This document shows positions 1 to 5,869 of a DNA stretch of 10,566 bases, one piece after another (position 1 is the first letter of the stretch; every line of letters starts with the position of its first letter). Where the stretch lies: positions 1 through 10,566 of the forward strand of contig JAFGQA010000112.1 in the NCBI GenBank assembly GCA_016935885.1, read 5' to 3'. The stretch is from Phycisphaerae bacterium. GTDB taxonomy: Bacteria; Planctomycetota; Phycisphaerae; UBA1845; UTPLA1. The position numbers and the translations under genes are program-made. A model generated the notes under the pieces. It had not been told where the DNA came from. It was given only the letters and a program-made list of their open reading frames with translations, and searched no databases.

Positions 1-264
1 AGGCCGATACAGACGCCGCCCCGAATGCAGATCCCGCCCAAGCCAAGACGGGAACCCCAAAGACCCCCACGGCCCGAGCAGCCCGCACAGGCACAGACCA
101 GCAGAGAGACCGCCGGATTCACGCGCCCACATCGAACCGAGTCCCAGCAGTCCAAAGACGCCCGCGACCTCCTCGCCCTGCCGCTCGACCGAGACGACCT
201 CCGCCGAGCGATCATCCTGGCCGAGATCCTCGGCCCACCCGTATCCGAGCGCGACCCGCGATGA
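1..264 (+). CDS. C-terminal part of an unrecognised protein (5' partial)
   Basis: The reading frame is open from the first base of the window to a TGA at 262-264, so this is the end of a gene that starts outside. The ATG at 25 has no ribosome binding site and is unlikely to be the true start. The first ~45 residues are rich in Pro, Arg and Gln with no predicted fold and look like a disordered linker. The last ~30 residues form a compact amphipathic stretch beginning DLLALPLDRDDLRRAIILAEI and ending in GPPVSERDPR. A short tail of this kind (R-A-I-x-L-x-E-I-L-G-P-P) seems familiar to me from small hypothetical proteins of planctomycetes, but I cannot name a family. Function is unknown. The 158 bases after it hold no gene, only the promoter of the next operon. 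Confidence 0.55.
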   Translation, partial: RPIQTPPRMQIPPKPRREPQRPPRPEQPAQAQTSRETAGFTRPHRTESQQSKDARDLLALPLDRDDLRRAIILAEILGPPVSERDPR

Positions 265-365
265 GTCGCTGCGACGGGCAGGTAGTCAGAAGATCAAGGA
301 CTCCCCCGCCGACCCTGGAAACCATACCGGAACCATCACGAATGCCAGGAATGCCCCAGACAGGC

Positions 366-406
366 TTGCGACGCGATGACTCTGAATGTATACTTCATGT
401 GTACAT
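366..406 (+). promoter_or_regulatory. Promoter and operator-like inverted repeat of the toxin-antitoxin operon
   Basis: A sigma-70 type promoter is visible: -35 TTGCGA at 366-371, a 17-bp spacer, and -10 TATACT at 389-394, placing the transcript start near 401. An imperfect palindrome covers the -10 box: left arm ATGTATAC at 386-393, spacer TTCAT, right arm GTGTACAT at 399-406, with one mismatch in eight pairs. An AGGGG Shine-Dalgarno follows at 409-413, nine bases before the antitoxin ATG. Antitoxins of type II modules usually repress their own operon by binding such repeats, so this is the likely autoregulatory operator. That role is inferred from position. Confidence 0.6.
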
Positions 407-422
407 ATAGGGGTCCGAAGCC

Positions 423-677
423 ATGAAGGCGTCCTTCGTCGATCTGAGGAAGAAATCCCGCGAGATCATTCGTGCCCTGGACCGCAACGAGCACGTCACC
501 GTGCTCTACCGCGGCCGGCCCAAGGCAATCATGCGGCCCATCGCCCACCAGGGCGAGCACCCCGGTGTCAAGACAGTCGACCACGCCGCATTCGGCCTAT
601 GGAAGGACCGTCAAGATCTAAGAGACGTGCCCTCACACGTTCGAAAGCTCCGCCAGGGACGCTTCCGTGATCTTTGA
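423..677 (+). CDS. Phd/YefM-type antitoxin
   Basis: This 84-residue protein is the probable antitoxin of a type II toxin-antitoxin pair. The N-terminal half has the pattern of Phd/YefM antitoxins: a short strand (MKASFVDLRKK), a helix (SREIIRALDRNE), then the strand pair VTVLYRGRPKAIMRPI. This fold dimerises and binds operator DNA. The C-terminal ~40 residues are polar and basic (ending RKLRQGRFRDL) and probably wrap the toxin. The ATG at 423 is preceded by AGGGG at nine bases. Its last 11 bases overlap the toxin gene in another frame, the usual coupled arrangement. The residues after ~45 diverge from textbook Phd, so the family call rests mainly on the N-terminus and the neighbour. Confidence 0.8.
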   Translation: MKASFVDLRKKSREIIRALDRNEHVTVLYRGRPKAIMRPIAHQGEHPGVKTVDHAAFGLWKDRQDLRDVPSHVRKLRQGRFRDL

Positions 678-1044
678 TACCGATGTGCTGATCTGGGTCC
701 TGCGAGGCAACGCCAGGGCTGCCAAGGCCGTCGATGCCTCCGCTGCCAGGTCCATCTCCGTCGTCACCTACATGGAACTCCTCCAAGGTGCCCGCAACAA
801 ACGAGAGATCAAGGCCATCAAAGGCTTCCTCACCGACCTGCGGTTCCAGACCCTCCCGCTCACCGAAAACGTCGGCCATCGCGCCTCCATCTACATGGAG
901 GAATACGGGCTCACTGTAGATATGAGCATGCCAGACGCCCTGATCGCCGCGACCGCCGTCGAGAACCACGAACTGCTGCTCACCGGCAACCAGAAGCACT
1001 ACAAGTCGGTCAACGAACTGGAGCTGCGAGTCTGCAAGCCGTAA
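667..1044 (+). CDS. vapC: PIN-domain ribonuclease toxin, VapC family
   Basis: This 125-residue protein fits VapC toxins, Mg2+-dependent PIN-fold RNases that cut tRNA or rRNA and stop growth when the antitoxin is lost. The first motif FDTDVLIW (Asp4, Asp6) opens the protein. Glu37 lies in TYMELLQGA and Asp90 in MPDALIAATA; with the N-terminal Asp they form the acidic metal site. The last motif is LLTGNQKHY, where the fourth acid is replaced by the N-x-K-H-Y form common in one VapC branch. Length is normal. The start is GTG at 667, inside the antitoxin gene (11-nt overlap), so translation is coupled. The partner is Phd/YefM-like rather than VapB of the AbrB or RHH type, a common mix. No clear terminator follows. 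Confidence 0.88.
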   Translation: MIFDTDVLIWVLRGNARAAKAVDASAARSISVVTYMELLQGARNKREIKAIKGFLTDLRFQTLPLTENVGHRASIYMEEYGLTVDMSMPDALIAATAVENHELLLTGNQKHYKSVNELELRVCKP

Positions 1045-1240
1045 CCCCCCTGACCACAAGAACACCCCCACACCCCACCAACGCACACCGCTCACATCGA
1101 TCTCCCCACCAGTGGTACGCCGACCCCCTTATTCCTCGAATGACCTCCGCAACAGATACAAAACGCCGCGCATCACGTGTCACAGGGCATCCGCCCCGGC
1201 CTTCCCGCTCATGCACCATGCCCTCGACAGCCGGAAAAAC

Positions 1241-1270
1241 GGCGCATTTCGGTGCATTGTGGTGCATGAC
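1241..1270. repeat. Three 10-bp phased repeat units (GGYGCAT core)
   Basis: Three consecutive 10-base units start with GGCGCAT (1241-1247), GGTGCAT (1251-1257) and GGTGCAT (1261-1267). On the minus strand they read ATGCGCC or ATGCACC plus three variable bases. An inverted copy, ATGCACC, lies at 1211-1217. The units repeat at one helical turn, the geometry of sites for tandem-binding regulators such as OmpR/PhoB-type proteins. The array sits in the 402-bp spacer between vapC and the DUF502 gene, about 120 bp upstream of that gene's -35 box. A similar array occurs at 7827-7853. The rest of this spacer (1045-1240) is C-rich and shows no gene, hairpin or other feature. Confidence 0.5.
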
Positions 1271-1352
1271 TGACCATTTCCCATCTACTGAGTCGCCCTT
1301 GGGGCGGCCGCGGCAGCTCGAATTCCTGAGTCCCGCCGAAAACGCCGCCCCT

Positions 1353-1417
1353 GTCAACCCCTTGACGACCGGCACGCGCGCGCACAGAGTTGACACCCGG
1401 CACGTCCGCGATACGTT
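1353..1417 (+). promoter_or_regulatory. Promoter of the DUF502 gene
   Basis: A perfect -35 TTGACA lies at 1390-1395, followed by a 16-bp spacer and a weak -10 TACGTT at 1412-1417. Transcription would start near 1424, giving a ~23-base leader with GGAGGAG at 1433-1439. Just upstream, GTCAA (1353-1357) and TTGAC (1362-1366) form a 5-bp inverted repeat around CCCC, so the TTGAC word occurs three times near the promoter. This could be an operator, but the arms are short. Confidence 0.5.
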
Positions 1418-1446
1418 CGCGTCAAGATCTGCGGAGGAGTCTTCTC

Positions 1447-2130
1447 ATGCGACAAGCCATCAAGTGGTTCTGGAGCCGCGGAATTGTCTCCACCTTCCTG
1501 GCCGGCTTCTTCCTCGTCCTGCCCGTCTTCATCACCATCGGCATCATGACCTGGCTGGCCGACAACCTCCAGGCATGGCTGGGCACCGACAGCTCCGTCG
1601 GCAAGGCCCTCCACTCCCTCGGGCTGCAGTTCGTCACCGACGAGAAGGTTGCCATCGTCGTTGGATGGGCGATCATCCTCATCGCCATCTGGCTCCTGGG
1701 CGCCCTCGGAAGATCGGTCGTCCTGTACAAGATCACGGCCGCCATCGAGGCCACTATCAACCGCGTCCCGCTCATAGGCAGCATCTACAGACCCGTCTCG
1801 CAGGTCGTCGAGCTGCTCAAGAAGGACGACAAGGCGGGGATCAAAGGCATGCACGTCGTCTACTGCGACTTCGGACACGATCGCGGCGGCGGCTTCCTCG
1901 GGCTCCAGGCCTCCAAGAACGCCTACCGATTCGGCGAGACCGTCTGCTACCTGATCTATATCCCCATGTCTCCGCTGCCCATGTCCGGCGGCATCGTCTT
2001 CGTCCCGGTCCAGTCGGTCCGCGCCGTCGAAATGGAGGTGGACGACCTCTTCCAAATCTACCTCTCCCTCGGCGTGCTAACCTCCAAGGTCGTCCCGGCG
2101 CGATACAACGCCGCCGTGCCGGCAGCGTGA
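1447..2130 (+). CDS. DUF502 family membrane protein
   Basis: This 227-residue protein has the DUF502 layout: a short basic N-terminus, a first membrane helix at about residues 13-35 (VSTFLAGFFLVLPVFITIGI), a loop, a second hydrophobic helix near 67-90 (AIVVGWAIILIAIWLLGALG), and then the family's hallmark segment INRVPLIGSIYRPVSQVVELL. The remaining ~100 residues are a soluble domain rich in strands, including VVYCDFGHDRGGGFLGL and GGIVFVPVQSVRAVEM. DUF502 proteins are widespread inner-membrane proteins with no agreed biochemical role. The ATG at 1447 is chosen because GGAGGAG lies seven bases before it; an in-frame TTG at 1390 is actually the -35 box. The gene stands alone, convergent with the methyltransferase gene ending at 2187. 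No convincing terminator is seen in the 56-bp gap. Confidence 0.85.
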   Translation: MRQAIKWFWSRGIVSTFLAGFFLVLPVFITIGIMTWLADNLQAWLGTDSSVGKALHSLGLQFVTDEKVAIVVGWAIILIAIWLLGALGRSVVLYKITAAIEATINRVPLIGSIYRPVSQVVELLKKDDKAGIKGMHVVYCDFGHDRGGGFLGLQASKNAYRFGETVCYLIYIPMSPLPMSGGIVFVPVQSVRAVEMEVDDLFQIYLSLGVLTSKVVPARYNAAVPAA

Positions 2131-2186
2131 TTCTGCGCCGATGGAATGCCCCCGAGAAGGCGCATCGACAGGCATGCCGCCCAATC

Positions 2187-3125
2187 TCACGCCCGGACCG
2201 CGTAGCCCCAGAGATAGGTCCCACACAGAAAGAAATTCAGTGGAAGATTCATCAAGCCCCGGGTCAGCGCCCAGAGCCGCCCCGGCGCTTGCCGCCCCCC
2301 CTCGGAAATGCCCCGCTCGAACGCTTGGTAGTCAAACGGCCGTCCCCGCGAAAGGAAGTCCTGATACTCGAGGTGGTCCGATCGCAGCGCGACCCGCTCG
2401 AAGCCCGCGCGGCCCAGCATCTCCTCGAGCGTGGCGGGAGTGAAGTAGTTCAGATGCCCCAGCGGCTCGTTGTAGGCGAATCGCGAGACGCCCAGCCGGA
2501 TCGTCAGCGAAGCGTAGTTCGGCACATGAACGTAGAGAACACCGCCGGGCCGGAGCAGCCTCGCCAACTCGGCAAGCTCCTCGAGCGGACGCTGCAGGTG
2601 CTCGAGCACGTCCTGGGCATAGACGGCGTCGAACCGACCGTCCGCCCAGTCCATGTCGCCGAGCGTACCGACGTGCAGCGGAAAACTCCGCTTGGGCTGG
2701 AGTTCACGAATCCAGGCGCCGACGTCGATCGCCTCGACCTCCCAACCGTCCTCGGCGGCGAGCTGACCGACCAACGCCGGTCCGCAACCGTATTCCAGCA
2801 GTCGGCCCTTGCCCACTGTTCGCGCCATCCGAGCCAGCACCCTCGACCAACGCCTGCGATCCCGCTCGCCGAACCACGTCTCGTAGAACTCGACCTTGTC
2901 CGGACGCCCGCCGATGAGCTCCGCCAGCCCCTCCTCGGCGTTGTAGCCGGCGGCCAGAGCCTCGGGCGTCGGCTGTGGATTCGCGAAGACCATCCGACAG
3001 TCGCGGCAACGGACGAGCCGAAACCCCCGGACCTCGCGCTCGCCGCGGTGGTCAGTGCCCGCGCAAAGCGGACAGGGCACCGAGCACAGGTCAATCGAGT
3101 CGGCGGAACCGGCCGGATGGGTCAT
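2187..3125 (-). CDS. Class I SAM-dependent methyltransferase with N-terminal zinc ribbon
   Basis: This 312-residue protein is predicted to transfer a methyl group from S-adenosylmethionine to an unknown substrate. The N-terminus carries a zinc ribbon (CPLC near residue 18, then CRDC near 40, followed by RMVFANPQPTPEALAAGY), a common front module of this methyltransferase group. The Rossmann core follows: motif I LLEYGCGPA (~residues 108-116), an acidic residue at the end of strand 2 (EVEAIDVG), motif IV as YAQDVLEHLQRPLEEL, and the LLRPGGVLYVHVPN strand. NYFTPATLEEMLGRAGFE is the typical C-terminal element. Such proteins often modify sugars, lipids or small molecules. The gene lies 52 bp after the anti-sigma gene on the same strand but also has its own -10 box directly before the ATG. 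Substrate and pathway cannot be told from sequence. Confidence 0.85.
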   Translation of the reverse strand: MTHPAGSADSIDLCSVPCPLCAGTDHRGEREVRGFRLVRCRDCRMVFANPQPTPEALAAGYNAEEGLAELIGGRPDKVEFYETWFGERDRRRWSRVLARMARTVGKGRLLEYGCGPALVGQLAAEDGWEVEAIDVGAWIRELQPKRSFPLHVGTLGDMDWADGRFDAVYAQDVLEHLQRPLEELAELARLLRPGGVLYVHVPNYASLTIRLGVSRFAYNEPLGHLNYFTPATLEEMLGRAGFERVALRSDHLEYQDFLSRGRPFDYQAFERGISEGGRQAPGRLWALTRGLMNLPLNFFLCGTYLWGYAVRA

Positions 3126-3131
3126 GAGCGT

Positions 3132-3137
3132 ATTCTA
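3132..3137 (-). promoter_or_regulatory. -10 box for leaderless transcription of the zinc-ribbon methyltransferase
   Basis: On the minus strand TAGAAT (3137 to 3132) is followed by six bases and then the ATG at 3125. The transcript start would fall on or beside the A of the ATG. No Shine-Dalgarno is present. A good -35 box is not visible at 16-18 bp. The gene may be read both from here and from the sigma operon upstream. Confidence 0.45.
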
Positions 3138-3177
3138 CGGCATGTGATGGGAGATGTCTGTCGGCAACGACGTCCAC

Positions 3178-3861
3178 CTAGCGATCCGCGCGATGCCGGA
3201 TTCGCGCCCCGTCGTGCTCGTCGTACCACCGGAAGCCGACGATCAGCAGAACCCCGATGACGACGACCAGGAGCGTCGTCAGACTGGGCAAGAAGGCAAG
3301 TGCGCCGTCGAGCGACCCGAGCGTCATCTCGCCGCTCAGCGACGACAGTCCGCCCCAGATCGCCTCGAGGCTGAACCCCTCAACAAGACCGCGAACGGCA
3401 CCGGTCGCTCTCTCAGGCAGGTCGTGGAGCCGCTGAACGACGGACCCCGGTTGAATCGAGGCCGGCAGCCCGCCAACGGCCGTGATGAACTCGGAAAGCC
3501 AAACGCGAAGGTGTTGCCTAAGCGCATCGATCCCGAACCAGTACAGCCCCCCGCCGACGCCGACGATCAGACACCCCGCCAGAACGGCGACCTGCGCGGC
3601 GGCAAGGCGCGGCTTCTCCACGGCCACGGGCCGATCTGCCTTGACCTGTCGAACCCGCGCCATCACCCGCATCGAGAAATCCGAAAGACCGGCCGGCTCG
3701 GGAAGCCGCATCAACTCGCGATCCATCCCTCGCTGTTCGGCCAGGTACGCCGCGCAGTCCTCGCACGCGCCCGCGTGAGCCTGAATCCGACGCAACGCTT
3801 CACGCCCGCGCTCGCGGAGGGGTACGGCGTCAACGAACTCCCTGAACTCTCGACAATTCAT
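3178..3861 (-). CDS. Membrane anti-sigma factor with zinc-binding (ZAS) domain
   Basis: This 227-residue protein is the probable inhibitor of the ECF sigma factor encoded just upstream. Its cytoplasmic N-terminus has the zinc-binding anti-sigma signature: Cys3, then His29-x3-Cys33-x2-Cys36 (HAGACEDC). This small helical domain normally clamps the sigma factor. Two membrane segments follow, near residues 88-110 (AAAQVAVLAGCLIVGVGGGL) and 189-210 (ending LLVVVIGVLLIVGF), with a ~75-residue region between them that would lie outside the membrane and could sense envelope conditions. Its ATG overlaps the sigma stop codon by four bases (ATGA), a classic sign of coupled translation and matched dosage. 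The signal and the release mechanism (for example proteolysis) cannot be read from the sequence. Confidence 0.85.
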   Translation of the reverse strand: MNCREFREFVDAVPLRERGREALRRIQAHAGACEDCAAYLAEQRGMDRELMRLPEPAGLSDFSMRVMARVRQVKADRPVAVEKPRLAAAQVAVLAGCLIVGVGGGLYWFGIDALRQHLRVWLSEFITAVGGLPASIQPGSVVQRLHDLPERATGAVRGLVEGFSLEAIWGGLSSLSGEMTLGSLDGALAFLPSLTTLLVVVIGVLLIVGFRWYDEHDGARIRHRADR

Positions 3862-4502
3862 GATCCGTCCCGATGCTCGTCATCCTGGCCCAACACCGAT
3901 TGTAGCCCTCGTCGCGCCCGAAAGAGAAGCGTCTTGACAGTGCCCGAGGTCACGCCCAAAACCCGCGCGACCTCGCGAACCTCCAGCCCCTGCTGGTAAT
4001 ACAAAACGGTCACGGCCCGTTGCTGGCCGGGAAGCGATCGAACGGCCCGCCACAGCCGACGCGCCTGCTCGTCGGCCACTAGGCTGTCGAGCGGATCGCG
4101 CTCCTGCCGATCGAACCCGATCTCCTCACGAGCGTCTTGCTGGGCCTCGGCCTCCCGTTGCCGCTGCCGCCATCGCGTCTGGGCCAGCCGATACGAGATC
4201 TTGGCCAGCCACGGGAAGCACGGACGACGCAAATCGAACGTGTCGAGATACCGATACGCGCGCACAAAAACGTCCTGCGCCAGCTCCTCGGCGTCCGCCG
4301 CGTTCCGCATCAGGCTCAAGCAGAGACTCATGATCGGCGCCTTGAACAGCTCGACGAACTCGCCGAATGCCTCGGTATCGCCTGCTCGAACGGCGGCGAT
4401 GGCCTTGGCGGCCTTCGCCTGCCTCAATACGCGGTCCCCGGCGCCCTCAGATACCCGTCTGCTCGGAGTCCGGTCTGGTGGACGACTCCCCAGTAATGCC
4501 AT
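3858..4502 (-). CDS. ECF-type RNA polymerase sigma factor
   Basis: This protein directs RNA polymerase to a specific promoter set. Numbered from the ATG at 4502 (214 residues), region 2 spans about 36-112 with the DAEELAQDVFVRAY core-binding helix and the WLAKISYRLAQTRWRQ segment. Region 4 spans about 144-205, with LPGQQRAVTVLYYQQGLEVREVARVLGVTSGTVKTLLFRAR as its helix-turn-helix. Region 3 is absent, as expected for group 4 factors. The ATG at 4502 has GAGGAG four bases upstream and lies inside the previous gene (56-nt overlap). A TTG at 4427 would give a more usual N-terminus, so the first 25 residues are uncertain. The zinc-type anti-sigma gene follows with a 4-nt overlap. No ECF-style autoregulated promoter was recognised upstream. 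Confidence 0.9.
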   Translation of the reverse strand: MALLGSRPPDRTPSRRVSEGAGDRVLRQAKAAKAIAAVRAGDTEAFGEFVELFKAPIMSLCLSLMRNAADAEELAQDVFVRAYRYLDTFDLRRPCFPWLAKISYRLAQTRWRQRQREAEAQQDAREEIGFDRQERDPLDSLVADEQARRLWRAVRSLPGQQRAVTVLYYQQGLEVREVARVLGVTSGTVKTLLFRARRGLQSVLGQDDEHRDGS

Positions 4503-4845
4503 TGGGCTCCTCGAGGAGTTCCAGGCCCATCTTCAGCATCAGCAGCTTTCGGATGCCGTAGTACAATGAGAACAGGCCTGCGACTTCCATCAGCCAGCAC
4601 ACAAGCCCGATCGGCCAGACAATGGCGCCGGGAACAAACATCACGAATCCGCGCATCACCAGATCCAGCGCGTCCCGCTTCGCCGCGTCGGTTCGAGGTA
4701 CGCTTCGCAGGTATGCGAACACCCCTCGGTATCCTGCGCGAATCACCCGTCCGCGCCATCGAAATAGCCAGATTGCCGTCACGACCGTCGCGATCAACAT
4801 GAAGAGGACGGCCGCGCCTTTGTCTTGCTCAGCGGCTGCGAGCAT
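4447..4845 (-). CDS. Small membrane protein of unknown function, first gene of the sigma operon
   Basis: This 132-residue protein has a hydrophobic helix at about residues 11-28 (AAVLFMLIATVVTAIWLF), a basic loop, and a longer hydrophobic region at 62-98 (containing FVMFVPGAIVWPIGLVCWLM) that could hold one or two further helices, with a polar tail. I do not recognise a family. The ATG at 4845 is chosen because AGAGGAG lies about eight bases before it; the frame runs open further upstream to 4905 without a better start. The stop lies inside the sigma factor gene if that begins at 4502, so the two may be translationally coupled. Position suggests a part in, or co-regulation with, the envelope-signalling module, but this is inference. 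Confidence 0.7.
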   Translation of the reverse strand: MLAAAEQDKGAAVLFMLIATVVTAIWLFRWRGRVIRAGYRGVFAYLRSVPRTDAAKRDALDLVMRGFVMFVPGAIVWPIGLVCWLMEVAGLFSLYYGIRKLLMLKMGLELLEEPNGITGESSTRPDSEQTGI

Positions 4846-4995
4846 GTGCGTATCTCCTCTTATCTCGGCGTCGGGCTTGCTGCGCCCGTTTGTGGCCCAC
4901 GACAATGGTCACCACTCATCATCAAGTATCGTAGGCAAGCATCCAGGGTTGACAGCAAATCACCCGGTGGCACGAGTGGCGGTCGAGTTTGCTGG

Positions 4996-5055
4996 TGCTA
5001 ACCTGTCCGATAAACTCGTGCTGTGCCGTCAATGCCCGTTTCGCTCAACAAAGGA
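4996..5055 (+). promoter_or_regulatory. Possible extended -10 promoter and RBS of the truncated propeller gene
   Basis: TGC-TAACCT at 4996-5004 resembles an extended -10 element (TGnTAtaaT); no good -35 box accompanies it. AAAGGA at 5050-5055, six bases before ATG 5062, is a normal Shine-Dalgarno. The surrounding spacer (4846-5061) otherwise shows nothing clear, and no convincing promoter for the minus-strand sigma operon could be assigned in it. Confidence 0.3.
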
Positions 5056-5061
5056 CCTCGC

Positions 5062-5232
5062 ATGCCGGCACGCAAGCCAATCTCGCCGCTACTTCTTCCA
5101 CTATTGATCGGCAATGTTCCGTCAATCGCTGAGATTTCCGGACAGTGGCCCCTTTATCGATATGATCTGGCGAGAACCGGCCGGTCGGCCTGCGTCGGGC
5201 AAATCGATAAGCCAAGAGTCTTGTGGCGCTAA
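5062..5232 (+). pseudogene. Truncated N-terminus of a secreted PQQ-like beta-propeller protein
   Basis: The frame encodes 56 residues. The first ~24 resemble a signal peptide (basic MPARK, then a Leu/Pro-rich core). Residues 27-56 read GQWPLYRYDLARTGRSACVG then QIDKPRVLWR, matching the opening of PQQ-like repeat propeller proteins, which usually start W-P-M-F-x-H-D-x-x-x-T-G-R-S and continue for 350 or more residues. Here a TAA follows at once, and 14 bp later the neighbouring minus-strand gene ends, so the propeller itself is missing. The start region is intact, with a Shine-Dalgarno six bases before the ATG, so this looks like a gene cut short by a deletion or rearrangement. A short secreted peptide still being made cannot be excluded. 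Confidence 0.6.
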
Positions 5233-5245
5233 AACGTGGCGTCCG

Positions 5246-5812
5246 TCACCAGCCGCGATGCTGGGCAATCTCGGCGATCATCTCGGCGACCGTCATATTG
5301 ATCCGATCTTCCCGTCCGGTCAGCTCGCGCGCCCGGCATTCCAGCGACGCCATCTCCAGATAGAACGGGGTCCGGTCCAGAATAGGCTGTGAATCCCGGC
5401 TGGCGAGGCATTGCGCCGCCCGATGACATCCAGGTCGTAGCTCCCCGGCATTCCGTCCCTGCTTCAACGTCCAGGGCAGGCCATGAAGTCGGCAGATCAA
5501 CGGACGATGCTCATACAGAGCACACTGACCCCCTTCATATAACGGACAGACGCCGGGACCGTCCCCATCCCCCTCGCCGGCGAGAGCCTGAGCCCGATCG
5601 ATGAGCTGGCGACGAAGTCCCGGCGATGCCAACTCGAGGCCCCGACTCAAATGCAGCCATTCGACGACGGTGTGGTGATGGAAGTGGGTCAGGCAACAGG
5701 TGTCCTCGCAACCCTCGCAGACAAGCCCGATGGCCTCGGCCATGTCGGCATAGGCCCGATCCATCCGCCGGTAGAGCGCATCGAGTTGACGCAGGATGTC
5801 CTCGGTGTCCAT
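5246..5812 (-). CDS. YkgJ-type cysteine-cluster protein (probable metal-binding)
   Basis: This ~188-residue protein has the CxxCxxxCC signature of the YkgJ/UPF0153 group: Cys32, Cys35, Cys39, Cys40 in LVCEGCEDTCCLTHFHHH. Further conserved cysteines follow in VCPLYEGGQCALYEHRPLIC (89, 97, 107) and at 129 and 135. The cluster probably binds zinc or an iron-sulfur centre; the biological role of the group is unsettled. The ATG at 5812 is preferred because an extended -10 (TGC TACAAT) ends seven bases before it, fitting leaderless mRNA. An in-frame ATG at 5821 overlaps that -10 box and has no Shine-Dalgarno. The gene diverges from polX, with only 57 bp between the starts. Confidence 0.8.
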   Translation of the reverse strand: MDTEDILRQLDALYRRMDRAYADMAEAIGLVCEGCEDTCCLTHFHHHTVVEWLHLSRGLELASPGLRRQLIDRAQALAGEGDGDGPGVCPLYEGGQCALYEHRPLICRLHGLPWTLKQGRNAGELRPGCHRAAQCLASRDSQPILDRTPFYLEMASLECRARELTGREDRINMTVAEMIAEIAQHRGW

Positions 5813-5819
5813 GAGAGCC

Positions 5820-5863
5820 ATTGTAGCACTCGATTGCCCCTCTCGTTTGACCAAGCGTATACT
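5820..5863. promoter_or_regulatory. Back-to-back divergent promoters for the cysteine-cluster gene and polX
   Basis: Minus strand: TGC then TACAAT (5828 to 5820) is an extended -10, ending seven bases before ATG 5812. Plus strand: TTGCCC at 5834-5839, an 18-bp spacer and TATACT at 5858-5863, ending six bases before ATG 5870. Both transcripts would start at or next to their start codons, and neither gene has a Shine-Dalgarno. The two -10 boxes are 32 bp apart, so two polymerases probably could not occupy both promoters at once. Confidence 0.55.
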
Positions 5864-5869
5864 GCAGCC

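Noticed and set aside
341..357. Direct repeat GAATGCC twice, 10 bp apart, before the toxin-antitoxin promoter
   Set aside because: Only two short copies with no palindrome or link to the promoter; likely chance.
568..1095. A 175-codon minus-strand frame opposite vapC
   Set aside because: It is antisense to the clear antitoxin and PIN-toxin frames and has no recognisable motif or ribosome site.
1354..2055. A 233-codon minus-strand frame opposite the DUF502 gene
   Set aside because: It is very Asp/Glu/Gly-rich, as expected of a shadow opposite a GC-rich gene, while the plus strand has a recognisable family, promoter and Shine-Dalgarno.
2134..2164. A stem TGCGCC/GGCGCA between the convergent DUF502 and methyltransferase genes as a terminator
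   Set aside because: Six pairs with a 19-base loop and no T-run on either strand is too weak.
1140..3260. A 706-codon open frame on the plus strand
   Set aside because: It runs through the DUF502 gene in another frame and antisense through the methyltransferase; its translation is Arg/Pro-rich with no domain. It is a high-GC shadow of real genes.
5651..5869. The long upstream extension of the polX frame to 5651
   Set aside because: It would run antisense through the cysteine-cluster gene; the ATG at 5870 gives the standard PolX N-terminus and lies six bases after a -10 box.
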